Counted from the stretch's first letter, positions 1-7,286 are shown. The stretch is DNA of 22,241 nt from Prevotella sp. UBA1378 (GCA_002305505.1 DBRC01000061.1:1-22241); one strand, 5' to 3'. The notes: generated by a model not told the origin, from the sequence alone. Numbers and translations are program-made.

Positions 1-23
1 GATTTATAGCTATAAATCTTTTT
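1..23 (+). terminator. AT-rich palindrome with T-run, possible terminator of an upstream gene
   Basis: Bases 1-18 (GATTTATAGCTATAAATC) are a perfect palindrome that can fold into a 7-bp stem with an AGCT loop, and five T residues follow at 19-23. This is the shape of an intrinsic terminator for a plus-strand gene lying left of the window. The stem is AT-rich and weak, and the structure may extend beyond the window edge, so the call is tentative. Confidence 0.35.
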
Positions 24-191
24 GCCCCATTATCCGCCTGCTGCCCACCGCTTGCCTTTAGGGCAGCAATCCTTTTCTTCTTTCAGGGCAAAACAGAAAT
101 TGCTTATCCCGAACTGGCGTATTTATAGGTAAAAATGTAGAATAAAAAATAAAAAATTGACAGAACATTCCACATTATGGTTTTTTATTTG

Positions 192-199
192 TAACTTTG
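192..199 (+). promoter_or_regulatory. Bacteroidetes -7 promoter element for recJ-recQ
   Basis: TAACTTTG matches the Bacteroidetes -7 consensus TAnnTTTG and sits in an AT-rich stretch 65 nt before the recJ ATG. Transcription would start near 206. No good TTTG box is seen 19-21 nt upstream; the nearest TTG (157-159) is too far away. The call therefore rests on the -7 element alone. Confidence 0.45.
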
Positions 200-264
200 A
201 ACGCCGTTTGTATATACACAACAAATGGCAAACCCTAAAGCGAAGAAAATAAAAAACAATATAA

Positions 265-1986
265 ATGCATTTCAAATGGAATTACGAACCACCTACATCA
301 GACCGGCAGACGGCAGCTAAAGAACTGGGCGAGAAGATAGGGATGAGCCCCATCTTGGCCAACCTGCTGATTCAGCGCGGCATCAAGACGGAGAGCGCGG
401 CCAAAAGATTCTTCCGGCCCATGCTCAACGAACTGATCGACCCGTTCCTGATGAACGACATGGACGTGGCCGTAGACCGCCTGAACGACGCCATGGGGCG
501 CAAAGAACGCATCATGGTGTACGGCGATTACGACGTTGACGGATGTACGGCGGTAGCTTTGGTGTATAAGTTTCTGCAGCAATTCTATTCGAACATCGAG
601 TACTATATCCCCGACCGATATGAAGAAGGATATGGCGTAAGCCGGAAAGGCATCGACTATGCTAAGGAAACAGGTGTGAAACTTATTATCGTGCTCGATT
701 GCGGAATCAAGGCTATCGAGGAGATTGCCTATGCTAAGCTGCAAGGCATCGACTTTATCATCTGCGACCACCACGTGCCCGACGAGGTGATGCCACCGGC
801 CGTGGCCATCCTCAACCCCAAACGGCCCGATTCGGCCTACCCTTTCCACCACCTTTCTGGCTGCGGAGTGGGCTTCAAGTTCATGCAGGCCTTTGCCAAG
901 AACAACGGCATCCCCTTTTCGCGGCTGATACCGCTGCTCGACTTCTGCGCCGTGAGTATCGCTGCCGACATCGTACCGGTGACGGGCGAGAACCGCACGC
1001 TGGCGTTCCACGGATTGAAACAGCTGAACCAAAGCCCGTCGGTGGGATTGAAGGCCATCATCGAGATTTGCGGTCTTACCAACCGCGAACTGACAATGAG
1101 CGACATCGTGTTCAAGCTCGGCCCGCGCATCAATGCCAGCGGGCGCATGCAGAACGGGAAAGAAGCCGTGGAACTGCTGGTGGAAAAAGACCTGCAACGC
1201 GCTTTGACCGTCGCCAACCGCATCAATGAATACAACGAGCAACGCAAGGACATCGACAAGCAAATGACCGAGGAAGCCAACGAGATTGTGGAGCGCCTCG
1301 AAAGCCAGCAACACCAGCAGAGCATCGTGCTTTACGACGAAGGATGGAAAAAAGGCGTGGTGGGTATCGTGGCGTCGCGCCTCACGGAAATATACTTCCG
1401 CCCCACGGTCGTGCTCACCATCATCGACAACATGGCCACAGGGTCGGCCCGCAGCGTGGCCGGCTTCGACATCTACGACGCCATCAAGAGCTGCCGCGAC
1501 TTGTTGGAGAACTTCGGCGGGCATACATACGCCGCCGGGCTCTCGCTAAAGAAGGAAAACATACCGGAGTTCCGCCGGCGTTTCCAAGAATATGTCGACA
1601 ACCATATCCTGCCGGAACAGACACAGGCCATCCTCGATATCGAAGAAGAAATCGACTTCAAGGACATCAGCAAGCGGCTGCACAACGACCTGAAGAAGTT
1701 CGCACCGCACGGACCTTGCAACCCCAAGCCTCTTTTCTGCACCCGCAATGTATACGATTACGGCACGAGCAAGGTGGTGGGCAGGCACCAAGAGCACATC
1801 AAGCTAGAGCTGGTAGACTCGAAATCGAGCAACGTGATGAACGGCATTGCCTTCGGGCAAAGCGAGGCCGCGCGCTATATCAAGAGCAAGCGCTCGTTCG
1901 ATATCGTGTACACCATCGAGGAAAATACCTATAAACGCGGCGAAGTGCAACTGCAGATTGAAGACATCAAGCCAAGCGAAGAATAG
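265..1986 (+). CDS. recJ: single-stranded-DNA-specific 5'-3' exonuclease RecJ
   Basis: RecJ degrades single-stranded DNA 5' to 3' in the cytoplasm during recombination repair, base excision repair and mismatch repair. The 573-residue protein has the DHH phosphoesterase core: GDYDVDG at residues 87-93, DCG at 145-147 and DHH at 168-170, the metal-binding aspartate and histidine motifs of the family. These are followed by the conserved GPRINASGRM segment and the DHHA1 domain with the glycine-rich GGHTYAAG motif near residue 420. The C-terminal 120 residues match the RecJ OB-fold position. Length is typical for Bacteroidetes RecJ and the gene is intact. The ATG at 265 follows an A-rich leader without a Shine-Dalgarno, normal for this phylum. 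recQ begins 17 nt after the stop, so the two are very likely co-transcribed. Identification is firm. Confidence 0.96.
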   Translation: MHFKWNYEPPTSDRQTAAKELGEKIGMSPILANLLIQRGIKTESAAKRFFRPMLNELIDPFLMNDMDVAVDRLNDAMGRKERIMVYGDYDVDGCTAVALVYKFLQQFYSNIEYYIPDRYEEGYGVSRKGIDYAKETGVKLIIVLDCGIKAIEEIAYAKLQGIDFIICDHHVPDEVMPPAVAILNPKRPDSAYPFHHLSGCGVGFKFMQAFAKNNGIPFSRLIPLLDFCAVSIAADIVPVTGENRTLAFHGLKQLNQSPSVGLKAIIEICGLTNRELTMSDIVFKLGPRINASGRMQNGKEAVELLVEKDLQRALTVANRINEYNEQRKDIDKQMTEEANEIVERLESQQHQQSIVLYDEGWKKGVVGIVASRLTEIYFRPTVVLTIIDNMATGSARSVAGFDIYDAIKSCRDLLENFGGHTYAAGLSLKKENIPEFRRRFQEYVDNHILPEQTQAILDIEEEIDFKDISKRLHNDLKKFAPHGPCNPKPLFCTRNVYDYGTSKVVGRHQEHIKLELVDSKSSNVMNGIAFGQSEAARYIKSKRSFDIVYTIEENTYKRGEVQLQIEDIKPSEE

Positions 1987-2003
1987 CTTTCCCACTGCAG
2001 GCA

Positions 2004-3917
2004 ATGGAGAACAGGTACCAAGAGATACTGAAACGATATTGGGGCTACGACGATTTCCGCGGAATACAGCGTGAAATCATCGAAAGCATTGGCGCCGGGC
2101 ACGACACACTCGGGCTGATGCCCACAGGCGGGGGCAAGTCGATTACCTTTCAGGTGCCCGCATTGGCAATGGAAGGGATATGCGTGGTCATCACGCCATT
2201 GATTGCCCTGATGAACGACCAAGTGGCCAACCTGAAACGGAGAGGCGTACCGGCAGCGGCCATTTACTCGGGATTGTCGCGCGAGGAAATCATCGTCGCA
2301 CTCGAAAACTGTATCTTCGGCAAAACAAAAATCCTTTATGTTTCGCCGGAACGGTTGTCCTCACAACTATTCCAAACCAAGCTCAAGCACATGCGGGTGA
2401 GCTTCGTCACAGTAGACGAAGCCCACTGCATCAGCCAATGGGGATACGATTTCCGCCCATCTTATCTGCACATCGCAGAAATCCGGAAACTGCATCCCGG
2501 CGTACCCGTCCTCGCCCTGACGGCCACGGCCACGGCAGCAGTGGTCGACGACATCCAAGAACGGCTCGGATTCGCGGAGAAGCGGGTGTTCCGCATGAGC
2601 TTCGAACGCAAGAACCTGGCTTATGTGGTAAGGAAGGCAGCCGACAAGCGCGAGGAACTGGTACACATCTTGAACAACGTTGCAGGCAGCTCCATCGTCT
2701 ATGTACGCAGCAGGCGGCGGGCGAAGGAGATGCACGAGCTGCTGAACGGGTGCGGCCTGGGCGCTACTTTCTATCACGCCGGGCTCGACAATGCCGTGAA
2801 AGAGCAGCGCCAGAAAGAATGGCAAAGCGGAAAGACACGCATCATGGTTGCCACGAACGCTTTCGGAATGGGTATCGACAAGCCCGACGTGCGCATCGTG
2901 GTGCACATCGATTGCCCCGACTCCATCGAGGCCTACTTCCAAGAGGCCGGACGGGCCGGGCGCGACGGGCTGAAAGCATACGCCGTGCTGCTCTATAACG
3001 ACAGCGACCACCGCAAACTCGAAAAGCGCATAGCCGATACATTCCCCGAAAAAGACTATATAAGAAAGGTATACGACCACCTGGCCTATTACTACCAGAT
3101 AGGCGTAGGCTCCGGATACAACTCTACCTTCGAGTTCAATATCGACGAGTTCTGCCACCGCTTCAAGCACTTCCCCATCCAAGTGAACTCTGCACTGAAA
3201 CTGCTTAACCGCGCCGGCTACATCGAATATACCGAGGAACAGGACAATGCCGCCCGCGTAATGTTCCTCGTGGGGCGGAACGAGCTGTACCGGCTGGAAA
3301 ACAATTCGGCCGAAGAAGACAAAGTGGTCATCGCCTTACTCCGCAATTACGGGGGCCTTTTCAGCGATTACAACTTCATCGACGAAAGCTTTATCGCGCT
3401 GCAGACCGAGCTGAAACCGCATCAGGTGTATACTACGCTGAAACTGCTCAGCCAAAAGCGCATACTACACTTCATCCCACGCAAGAAAACACCTTACATC
3501 CGGTATACCCAACGCCGTGAAGACGCGGAACACCTGATGTTCCCGCCGGCGGTATACGAAGAGCGCAAGGAGCAATTCCGCCGGCGCATCGGGGCGATGG
3601 TGGCCTATGCTACAACCGGGAACCAATGCAGGAGTCGCCTGTTGCTAAGGTATTTCGGGGAAAAGAACGGCCACGACTGCGGCCAGTGCGACGTATGCCT
3701 CGAATATAGCGGTAAATTATTAACCAAAGGGCATATCGAAACAGCCAAGAGCGCTATCAAAGCATTACTGGACGACGGCATCAAGCACCACATTACCGAG
3801 TTGCACTCCATCAAACTGCCTTACGAACAGATAGATGCCGCACTCATATCCTTGATGCAAGAAGAGGAAATCTATCAGAAAGACGGTTTCATCTTCATAC
3901 CCGGACAGGGGGAATGA
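2004..3917 (+). CDS. recQ: ATP-dependent DNA helicase RecQ
   Basis: RecQ is a 3'-5' superfamily 2 DNA helicase that unwinds recombination intermediates and, in the RecF pathway, feeds single strands to RecJ. In this 637-residue protein, motif 0 is FRGIQ (18-22), Walker A is TGGGKS (41-46), Walker B is DEAH (138-141) followed by the aromatic-rich loop CISQWGYDFRP, and motif VI is QEAGRAGRDG near residue 315. The RQC zinc-binding cysteines are visible around residues 537-562 (one Cys, then CGQCDVC). The C-terminus is not a recognisable HRDC domain; it ends in a short winged-helix-like segment, and I infer that HRDC is absent. The gene lies 17 nt downstream of recJ and converges on trpS. ATG at 2004 starts the family N-terminus directly, so the start is secure. 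Confidence 0.95.
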   Translation: MENRYQEILKRYWGYDDFRGIQREIIESIGAGHDTLGLMPTGGGKSITFQVPALAMEGICVVITPLIALMNDQVANLKRRGVPAAAIYSGLSREEIIVALENCIFGKTKILYVSPERLSSQLFQTKLKHMRVSFVTVDEAHCISQWGYDFRPSYLHIAEIRKLHPGVPVLALTATATAAVVDDIQERLGFAEKRVFRMSFERKNLAYVVRKAADKREELVHILNNVAGSSIVYVRSRRRAKEMHELLNGCGLGATFYHAGLDNAVKEQRQKEWQSGKTRIMVATNAFGMGIDKPDVRIVVHIDCPDSIEAYFQEAGRAGRDGLKAYAVLLYNDSDHRKLEKRIADTFPEKDYIRKVYDHLAYYYQIGVGSGYNSTFEFNIDEFCHRFKHFPIQVNSALKLLNRAGYIEYTEEQDNAARVMFLVGRNELYRLENNSAEEDKVVIALLRNYGGLFSDYNFIDESFIALQTELKPHQVYTTLKLLSQKRILHFIPRKKTPYIRYTQRREDAEHLMFPPAVYEERKEQFRRRIGAMVAYATTGNQCRSRLLLRYFGEKNGHDCGQCDVCLEYSGKLLTKGHIETAKSAIKALLDDGIKHHITELHSIKLPYEQIDAALISLMQEEEIYQKDGFIFIPGQGE

Positions 3918-3931
3918 AGATGAAACCGCAC

Positions 3932-3948
3932 AAAAAGCCCTCGGAGGC
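3932..3948 (-). terminator. weak intrinsic terminator after trpS
   Basis: Read on the minus strand just past the trpS stop, GCCTCCGAGGGC (3948-3937) can form a 4-bp stem including one G-T pair, followed by a five-T run (3936-3932). It lies in the 34-nt gap between the convergent recQ and trpS genes. The stem is short, so its strength is doubtful. Confidence 0.35.
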
Positions 3949-3951
3949 CTG

Positions 3952-5040
3952 TTATTTATTCCCGAACAGTTCGGCCTGCGACTGTATCAGCTCCTTATCG
4001 TCGAAGTAATCGATACGCATGGCGTGCCTCACCTCCGACATCGTCTGTGCAGCCACCTCGCGTGCCTGCCCGGTCCCCTTCTTCAGTATATTGTAGACTT
4101 CCGGGATATCCTGTTCGAACTCACGGCGGCGCACACGAATCGGCTCCAGCATATTGTTCAATATCGTGTTCAAGAACTTCTTGCATTTCATGTCGCCCAA
4201 TCCGCCGCGGCGATAGTGGTCTTTCAGCTCATCCAGATTCTGGTATTCGGGCCAGAACTCAGCAAAATCCCCCTCCGTACTGAAAGCATCGAGATAGGTA
4301 AATACGGCATTGCCTTCCACAGTACCCGGGTCGCTCACGTTCAGATGGTTGGGATCGGTATACATCGAACGCACTTTCTGCCATACCTCGTCGGCCGAAT
4401 CGCTCAGATAGATACAGTTGCCGAGGCTCTTGCTCATCTTCTCCTTACCGTCGGTTCCCGGCAGGCGGCGCGCAGTGGCATTTTCGGGCAGCATGATGTT
4501 CGGCTCCACCAGCACCTCGCCATAGGTAGAATTGAACCGGCGCACCAGTTCACGCGTCACCTCCAGCATCGGTTCTTGATCCTCGCCCACCGGTACCGTC
4601 GTCGACTTGAAAAGCGCGATGTCGGCAGCCTGGCTCACCGGATAGCAGAAAAAGCCCAACGGAATGTTGGTTTCAAAATTGCGCATCTTGATTTCGGTCT
4701 TCACCGTCGGGTTGCGCTGCACGCGGCTCACGCTGATGAGGTTCATCAGGTAAGTGGTAAGCTCGGCCAGTTCTGGTATCATGCTCTGGATGAACATGGT
4801 GCACTTCTGCGGGTCGAGCCCTGCCGAGAGATAGTCGAGGGCCACGTTAATGATATTCTGGCGTATCTTCTCGGGGTTCTCGGCATTATCGGTCAGTGCC
4901 TGCACGTCGGCCATAAACACGAACATGCGGTCGTAGCCCCCTTCGTTCTGCAACAACACTCTCCGGTGCAACGAACCTATATAGTGCCCTAAATGGAGCT
5001 TACCCGTAGGGCGGTCGCCTGTCAATATTACTTTTCCCAT
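3952..5040 (-). CDS. trpS: tryptophanyl-tRNA synthetase
   Basis: TrpRS charges tRNA-Trp with tryptophan using ATP in the cytoplasm and is a class I aminoacyl-tRNA synthetase of the Rossmann type. The protein has 362 residues. The class I HIGH motif appears as HLGH at residues 16-19 after the family-typical GDRPTGKLH, and KMSKS is intact at 201-205 inside GTDGKEKMSKSLGN. The SRVQRNPTVK and GEDQEPMLEVTRELVRRFN segments are also typical of bacterial TrpRS. Length is slightly above the usual 330-340. The ATG at 5040 gives a normal N-terminus and lies 39 nt downstream of a well-formed promoter box. It appears to be a single-gene transcript converging on recQ. Confidence 0.96.
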   Translation of the reverse strand: MGKVILTGDRPTGKLHLGHYIGSLHRRVLLQNEGGYDRMFVFMADVQALTDNAENPEKIRQNIINVALDYLSAGLDPQKCTMFIQSMIPELAELTTYLMNLISVSRVQRNPTVKTEIKMRNFETNIPLGFFCYPVSQAADIALFKSTTVPVGEDQEPMLEVTRELVRRFNSTYGEVLVEPNIMLPENATARRLPGTDGKEKMSKSLGNCIYLSDSADEVWQKVRSMYTDPNHLNVSDPGTVEGNAVFTYLDAFSTEGDFAEFWPEYQNLDELKDHYRRGGLGDMKCKKFLNTILNNMLEPIRVRRREFEQDIPEVYNILKKGTGQAREVAAQTMSEVRHAMRIDYFDDKELIQSQAELFGNK

Positions 5041-5079
5041 TATACTCTATAATTATGACGCTTTGTTATAAAATTCATG

Positions 5080-5111
5080 CAAAGGTAATACAAATCGGGG
5101 GAAAAGCCAAA
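5080..5111 (-). promoter_or_regulatory. Bacteroidetes-type promoter of trpS
   Basis: On the minus strand a TTTG box (5111-5108) is followed after 20 nt by TACCTTTG (5087-5080), a full match to the Bacteroidetes TTTG-N19-21-TAnnTTTG promoter. Transcription would start near 5073, giving a leader of about 33 nt before the trpS ATG at 5040. This is the best-formed promoter in the window. Confidence 0.75.
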
Positions 5112-5150
5112 TTTAACGGCTTTTTATTTACATGTTTTGGAGTAAGGGGA

Positions 5151-5248
5151 TTTTGGATTACGGATTAGGGATTAGGGATTAATAGTATAGTTGGTGAGTA
5201 ATATACTCCTAACCATATAGCTATTAAACCGTAATCCGTAATCCAAAA
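5151..5248. repeat. 98-nt nested inverted repeat built from GGATTAN heptads
   Basis: The outer arms 5151-5167 and 5232-5248 are a perfect 17-bp inverted repeat (TTTTGGATTACGGATTA and its complement). The left arm continues as four consecutive heptads of GGATTAN (5155-5182), and the right arm carries two (5231-5244). Inside, 5190-5213 can form a second hairpin (GTTGG-T-GAGTA with TACTCCTAAC, one bulged T and one G-T pair). The element sits between the trpS promoter and the ompA terminator. Its function is unknown; it could be a small non-autonomous repeat element or a processed structure. Confidence 0.7.
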
Positions 5249-5277
5249 ACTCTCCGCCCTGGAGAGCGGAGAGTTTT
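5246..5277 (-). terminator. strong intrinsic terminator downstream of the ompA-like gene
   Basis: AAAACTCTCCGC (5246-5257) and GCGGAGAGTTTT (5266-5277) form a perfect 12-bp stem with an 8-nt loop, starting 5 nt past the ompA stop codon. The A/T flanks make it a plausible bidirectional terminator. Its outer edge overlaps the arm of the neighbouring inverted repeat by three bases. Confidence 0.8.
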
Positions 5278-5282
5278 AAAAC

Positions 5283-6446
5283 TTATTTCGTTGTATCGGT
5301 GAATGTAGCAACACGGTTGAAGTCGACCTCGTCGAACAGCTTGTCCGTTGCACCCATACCCTGGGTAGACAAGCGGGTGGCAGCAATCTTGTAGCGCTTT
5401 ACGAGAGCCGTCTTAACAGCCTCGGCACGAGCCTCAGAAAGTTTCTGGTTGAGCTCCTTGCTTCCTTCCGGAGAGGCATAACCCTTGATCAGGATATTAG
5501 CGTCTTTGTGGTTCTTCATATAAGTAGCAATCATCGAGATGCTGGCATACTGGGCCGGGTCGATGGTGCTCTTGCCCTGCTGGAAGATTACCGTAGGCTG
5601 CAGCACGTTCTGGTTCTCCTTTACGATTACCTGCTGCTGCGGCTTCTGGTTCTTCAACTTGTTCTGAAGGTCGCTGATGGTCTGCTGGTCTTTTGCTATC
5701 TGGCCGTCCTTAGCGTTAACGGTACTGCGGAGCTCATTGATTTTTGCGTTCAAGCCATCGATTTCGGCCTGGTCGCGAAGCTCAGCCAGCTTGAAGTTGT
5801 GCGTACCGTTGCTGTTTCCGAACTTGTAGTTTACCCCCACGAGCACACCTACAGCCGACTGGTTCACGTCGTACTTCACTTTTGCACCCTCGCCGGCAAA
5901 GTCAGCATTTTTGTTGAGCGCATAGGTAATGTTCGGCTCTACGTAGATCTGCCATGCCTTGGCTGCACCGAGGTTGAACGTAAAGTCGATACCAAACTTA
6001 GAAGTCAGGTAGTTCTTCTTCGGGAAGTTGTCAGCGTTCGAAGCCGTATAGAAACGATGCCCCAAGCCAAAGCCGTATACACCGATTACCTCGAACGTGC
6101 GCGGAGCACCGGTATAACCGCCGAACCAGTTGCTGAAGTTGGTTGTTCCGAGCAGCGATGCGTTAACACCTTTCACGAAAGTGCCTTCAGAAACTGCCGG
6201 TTTGTTATTGAAATAAGCCTCTCCTTCCACTGCGAATCCGAGCACCGGAGTAATCCAGCGGCCGATACGCAGGCCGGCAGACGGGTTCAAGTTCTTGAAT
6301 ACAGAAGTGTGAGTGGTTTTTGCGTTAACACCGCCATTGACACCGATGTACCAGTTGTCTGTTGTCTTGCTCCCCTCAACGGTCTGGGCAGACATTGCTT
6401 GTGCTGACATTGCAGCAACAGCAAACATAAAAATTACCTTTTTCAT
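5283..6446 (-). CDS. OmpA-family outer membrane protein (beta-barrel plus OmpA C-terminal domain)
   Basis: This 387-residue protein has a signal peptide (residues 1-20, MKK then hydrophobic, cleavage probably before Q21). An N-terminal region of about 200 residues, rich in alternating aromatic and glycine segments, is typical of a small outer-membrane beta-barrel. A heptad-rich stretch at about 225-275 is probably a coiled coil or linker. The C-terminal OmpA-like domain from about residue 285 is recognised by ILIKGYASPEG, NQKLSEARAEAV and GMGATD. Such proteins anchor the outer membrane to peptidoglycan and are often abundant. The domain has ASPEG where classical OmpA has TDNxG, so the usual peptidoglycan-binding Asp position is Ser, while the Arg of the LSxxRA motif is kept. 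The gene is monocistronic, with a strong terminator and an AT-rich upstream region. I am confident of the family but not of a specific gene name. Confidence 0.9.
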   Translation of the reverse strand: MKKVIFMFAVAAMSAQAMSAQTVEGSKTTDNWYIGVNGGVNAKTTHTSVFKNLNPSAGLRIGRWITPVLGFAVEGEAYFNNKPAVSEGTFVKGVNASLLGTTNFSNWFGGYTGAPRTFEVIGVYGFGLGHRFYTASNADNFPKKNYLTSKFGIDFTFNLGAAKAWQIYVEPNITYALNKNADFAGEGAKVKYDVNQSAVGVLVGVNYKFGNSNGTHNFKLAELRDQAEIDGLNAKINELRSTVNAKDGQIAKDQQTISDLQNKLKNQKPQQQVIVKENQNVLQPTVIFQQGKSTIDPAQYASISMIATYMKNHKDANILIKGYASPEGSKELNQKLSEARAEAVKTALVKRYKIAATRLSTQGMGATDKLFDEVDFNRVATFTDTTK

Positions 6447-6505
6447 CTTTTTTACTAACCTTAAAATAAATACTATATTTCACTATTGAATTTAAAAACT
6501 GGGTG

Positions 6506-6537
6506 CAAAATAACAAAAAATTAACCACACCACCAAG
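6506..6537 (-). promoter_or_regulatory. probable promoter of the ompA-like gene
   Basis: On the minus strand CTTG (6537-6534) is followed after 20 nt by TTATTTTG (6513-6506), one mismatch from TAnnTTTG. Transcription would start near 6499, giving a leader of about 53 nt, very AT-rich, before the ATG at 6446. Spacing fits; both boxes are imperfect. Confidence 0.45.
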
Positions 6538-6552
6538 AAAACATACAAAAAA

Positions 6553-6568
6553 TATGTTTTAAAACATA
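6553..6568. promoter_or_regulatory. 16-bp perfect palindrome upstream of the ompA promoter
   Basis: TATGTTTTAAAACATA is a perfect 16-bp palindrome about 15 nt upstream of the predicted -33 box of the ompA-like gene. Its position suits an activator site or an AT-rich upstream promoter element. AT-rich palindromes can arise by chance in such DNA, and no regulator is identified. Confidence 0.3.
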
Positions 6569-6623
6569 AAAAGGTTGTTTATAGAACAGTTTTCATACCT
6601 TTTAAACCATTCAGCGGCCAAGT

Positions 6624-6658
6624 TAATCCATAATCCTTAATCCATAATCCATAATCCA
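6624..6658. repeat. heptamer tandem repeat TAATCCN x5
   Basis: There are five consecutive heptads TAATCCA/T with no gaps, followed by degenerate copies to about 6682 (ending CAATCC). This is the complement of the GGATTAN heptad found in the inverted repeat at 5151-5248, on the other side of the ompA-like gene. The stretch 6447-6884 holds no gene; it contains the ompA promoter, a palindrome, this repeat, the 22-bp repeat, and a plain segment at about 6775-6824. Confidence 0.75.
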
Positions 6659-6690
6659 TTCAGTCCACAATCCATTCAATCCGGGAATCG

Positions 6691-6774
6691 TACAAGCACC
6701 TTGTAGCCCGACTACAAGCACCGTGTAGCCCGACTACAAGCACCGTGTAGCTGGCGTACAAGATGCTTGTACGA
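6691..6774. repeat. 22-bp tandem repeat, each unit containing a hairpin
   Basis: Units begin at 6691, 6713, 6735 and 6757, the last partial (18 nt). Each begins TACAAG; the first three share TACAAGCACC and then TGTAG, differing by a few bases. The first unit contains TACAAG-CAC-CTTGTA (6691-6705) and the last contains CGTACAAG-ATG-CTTGTACG (6755-6773), both perfect hairpins with 3-nt loops. The middle units have weaker CTACA/TGTAG stems. There are no spacers between units, so this is not a CRISPR array. Its function is unknown. Confidence 0.8.
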
Positions 6775-6884
6775 ATCTGTGGAGTGCTTTGTAACTAATC
6801 CTTGAGCAACTGAATTATTTTCTCTCATGTGGCTGTTGCTTCGGTCAAGAACCTGCTGTTCTCCAGCCATTCAGCAAAGAGCTT

Positions 6885-7242
6885 TTACATACGCTCCCGT
6901 TGAGCCTTTCCTGCGTTTTCGCCCTTGTACTTCCTTTGGGTGACATTAAATTTATCTGTCACAGACACAGAGAATATAGAATTTGAGTAGTTCGTCAACT
7001 CGGTTGTTCGCAGCTGCTGTGAATAGATGTTGAAATGTTGATTGCCTGTTCCGAACAAATCTTCGGCTTGTAGCATAATTGACAGTTTGTCGTTGAAAAG
7101 CGATTTTTCTGCTGACAGATTGGTAATAAATATACCTTTTGCTGTCTTTGTCTGTAACAATGCCACTTATCGTTTGCGCCGTTGCTGTTGCGCAATACAA
7201 AAATCCTATCAACCCAGCGGAGGCTTATTTATGTTTTTTCAT
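6885..7242 (-). pseudogene. internally deleted, frameshifted outer-membrane beta-barrel (TonB-receptor-like) protein remnant
   Basis: On the minus strand an ATG at 7242 opens MKKHK and then meets an in-frame TAA (7227-7225). The same frame continues through a signal-peptide-like ASAGLIGFLYCATATAQ and SGIVTDKDSK, the usual start of a carboxypeptidase-regulatory-like domain in Bacteroidetes outer-membrane receptors. At about 7150 the sense switches to another frame, giving LSAEKSLFNDKLSIMLQAED and ending KYKGENAGKAQRERM, which resembles the C-terminal strands of the large beta-barrel family (usually 700 or more residues). Both ends survive and the middle is gone, so this is a relic with a nonsense mutation, a deletion and a frame change. 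In the same frame after the final TAA, 6884-6825 encodes KLFAEWLENSRFLTEATAT and a stop; I do not recognise it and it may be a scrap of another gene. Confidence 0.75.
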
Positions 7243-7273
7243 CCTAACTGCCTTATAAATCAAGATTTTTATG

Positions 7274-7281
7274 TAAATTTG
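7274..7281 (+). promoter_or_regulatory. -7 promoter element of the cob operon, very close to the cobU start
   Basis: TAAATTTG is an exact match to TAnnTTTG and ends only 5 nt before the cobU ATG at 7287. A start site 6-7 nt downstream would fall on or next to the start codon, implying a leaderless or nearly leaderless mRNA. No clear TTTG box is visible 19-21 nt upstream, which lowers confidence. Confidence 0.45.
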
Positions 7282-7286
7282 CGGTG

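Noticed and set aside
298..1524. Long open frame of 408 codons on the minus strand
   Set aside because: It lies wholly inside recJ on the opposite strand, has no family features, and arises from GC-rich codon bias.
5155..5182. Telomere-like GGATTAG repeat
   Set aside because: Only four degenerate heptads inside an inverted repeat, within a chromosomal gene context; there is no sign of a replicon end.
6691..6774. Possible CRISPR array
   Set aside because: The units are head-to-tail with no unique spacers between them and no cas genes are nearby.
6447..7286. Cobalamin riboswitch before cobU
   Set aside because: I looked for the conserved B12-box-like segments and saw none; the upstream DNA is repeat and pseudogene sequence.
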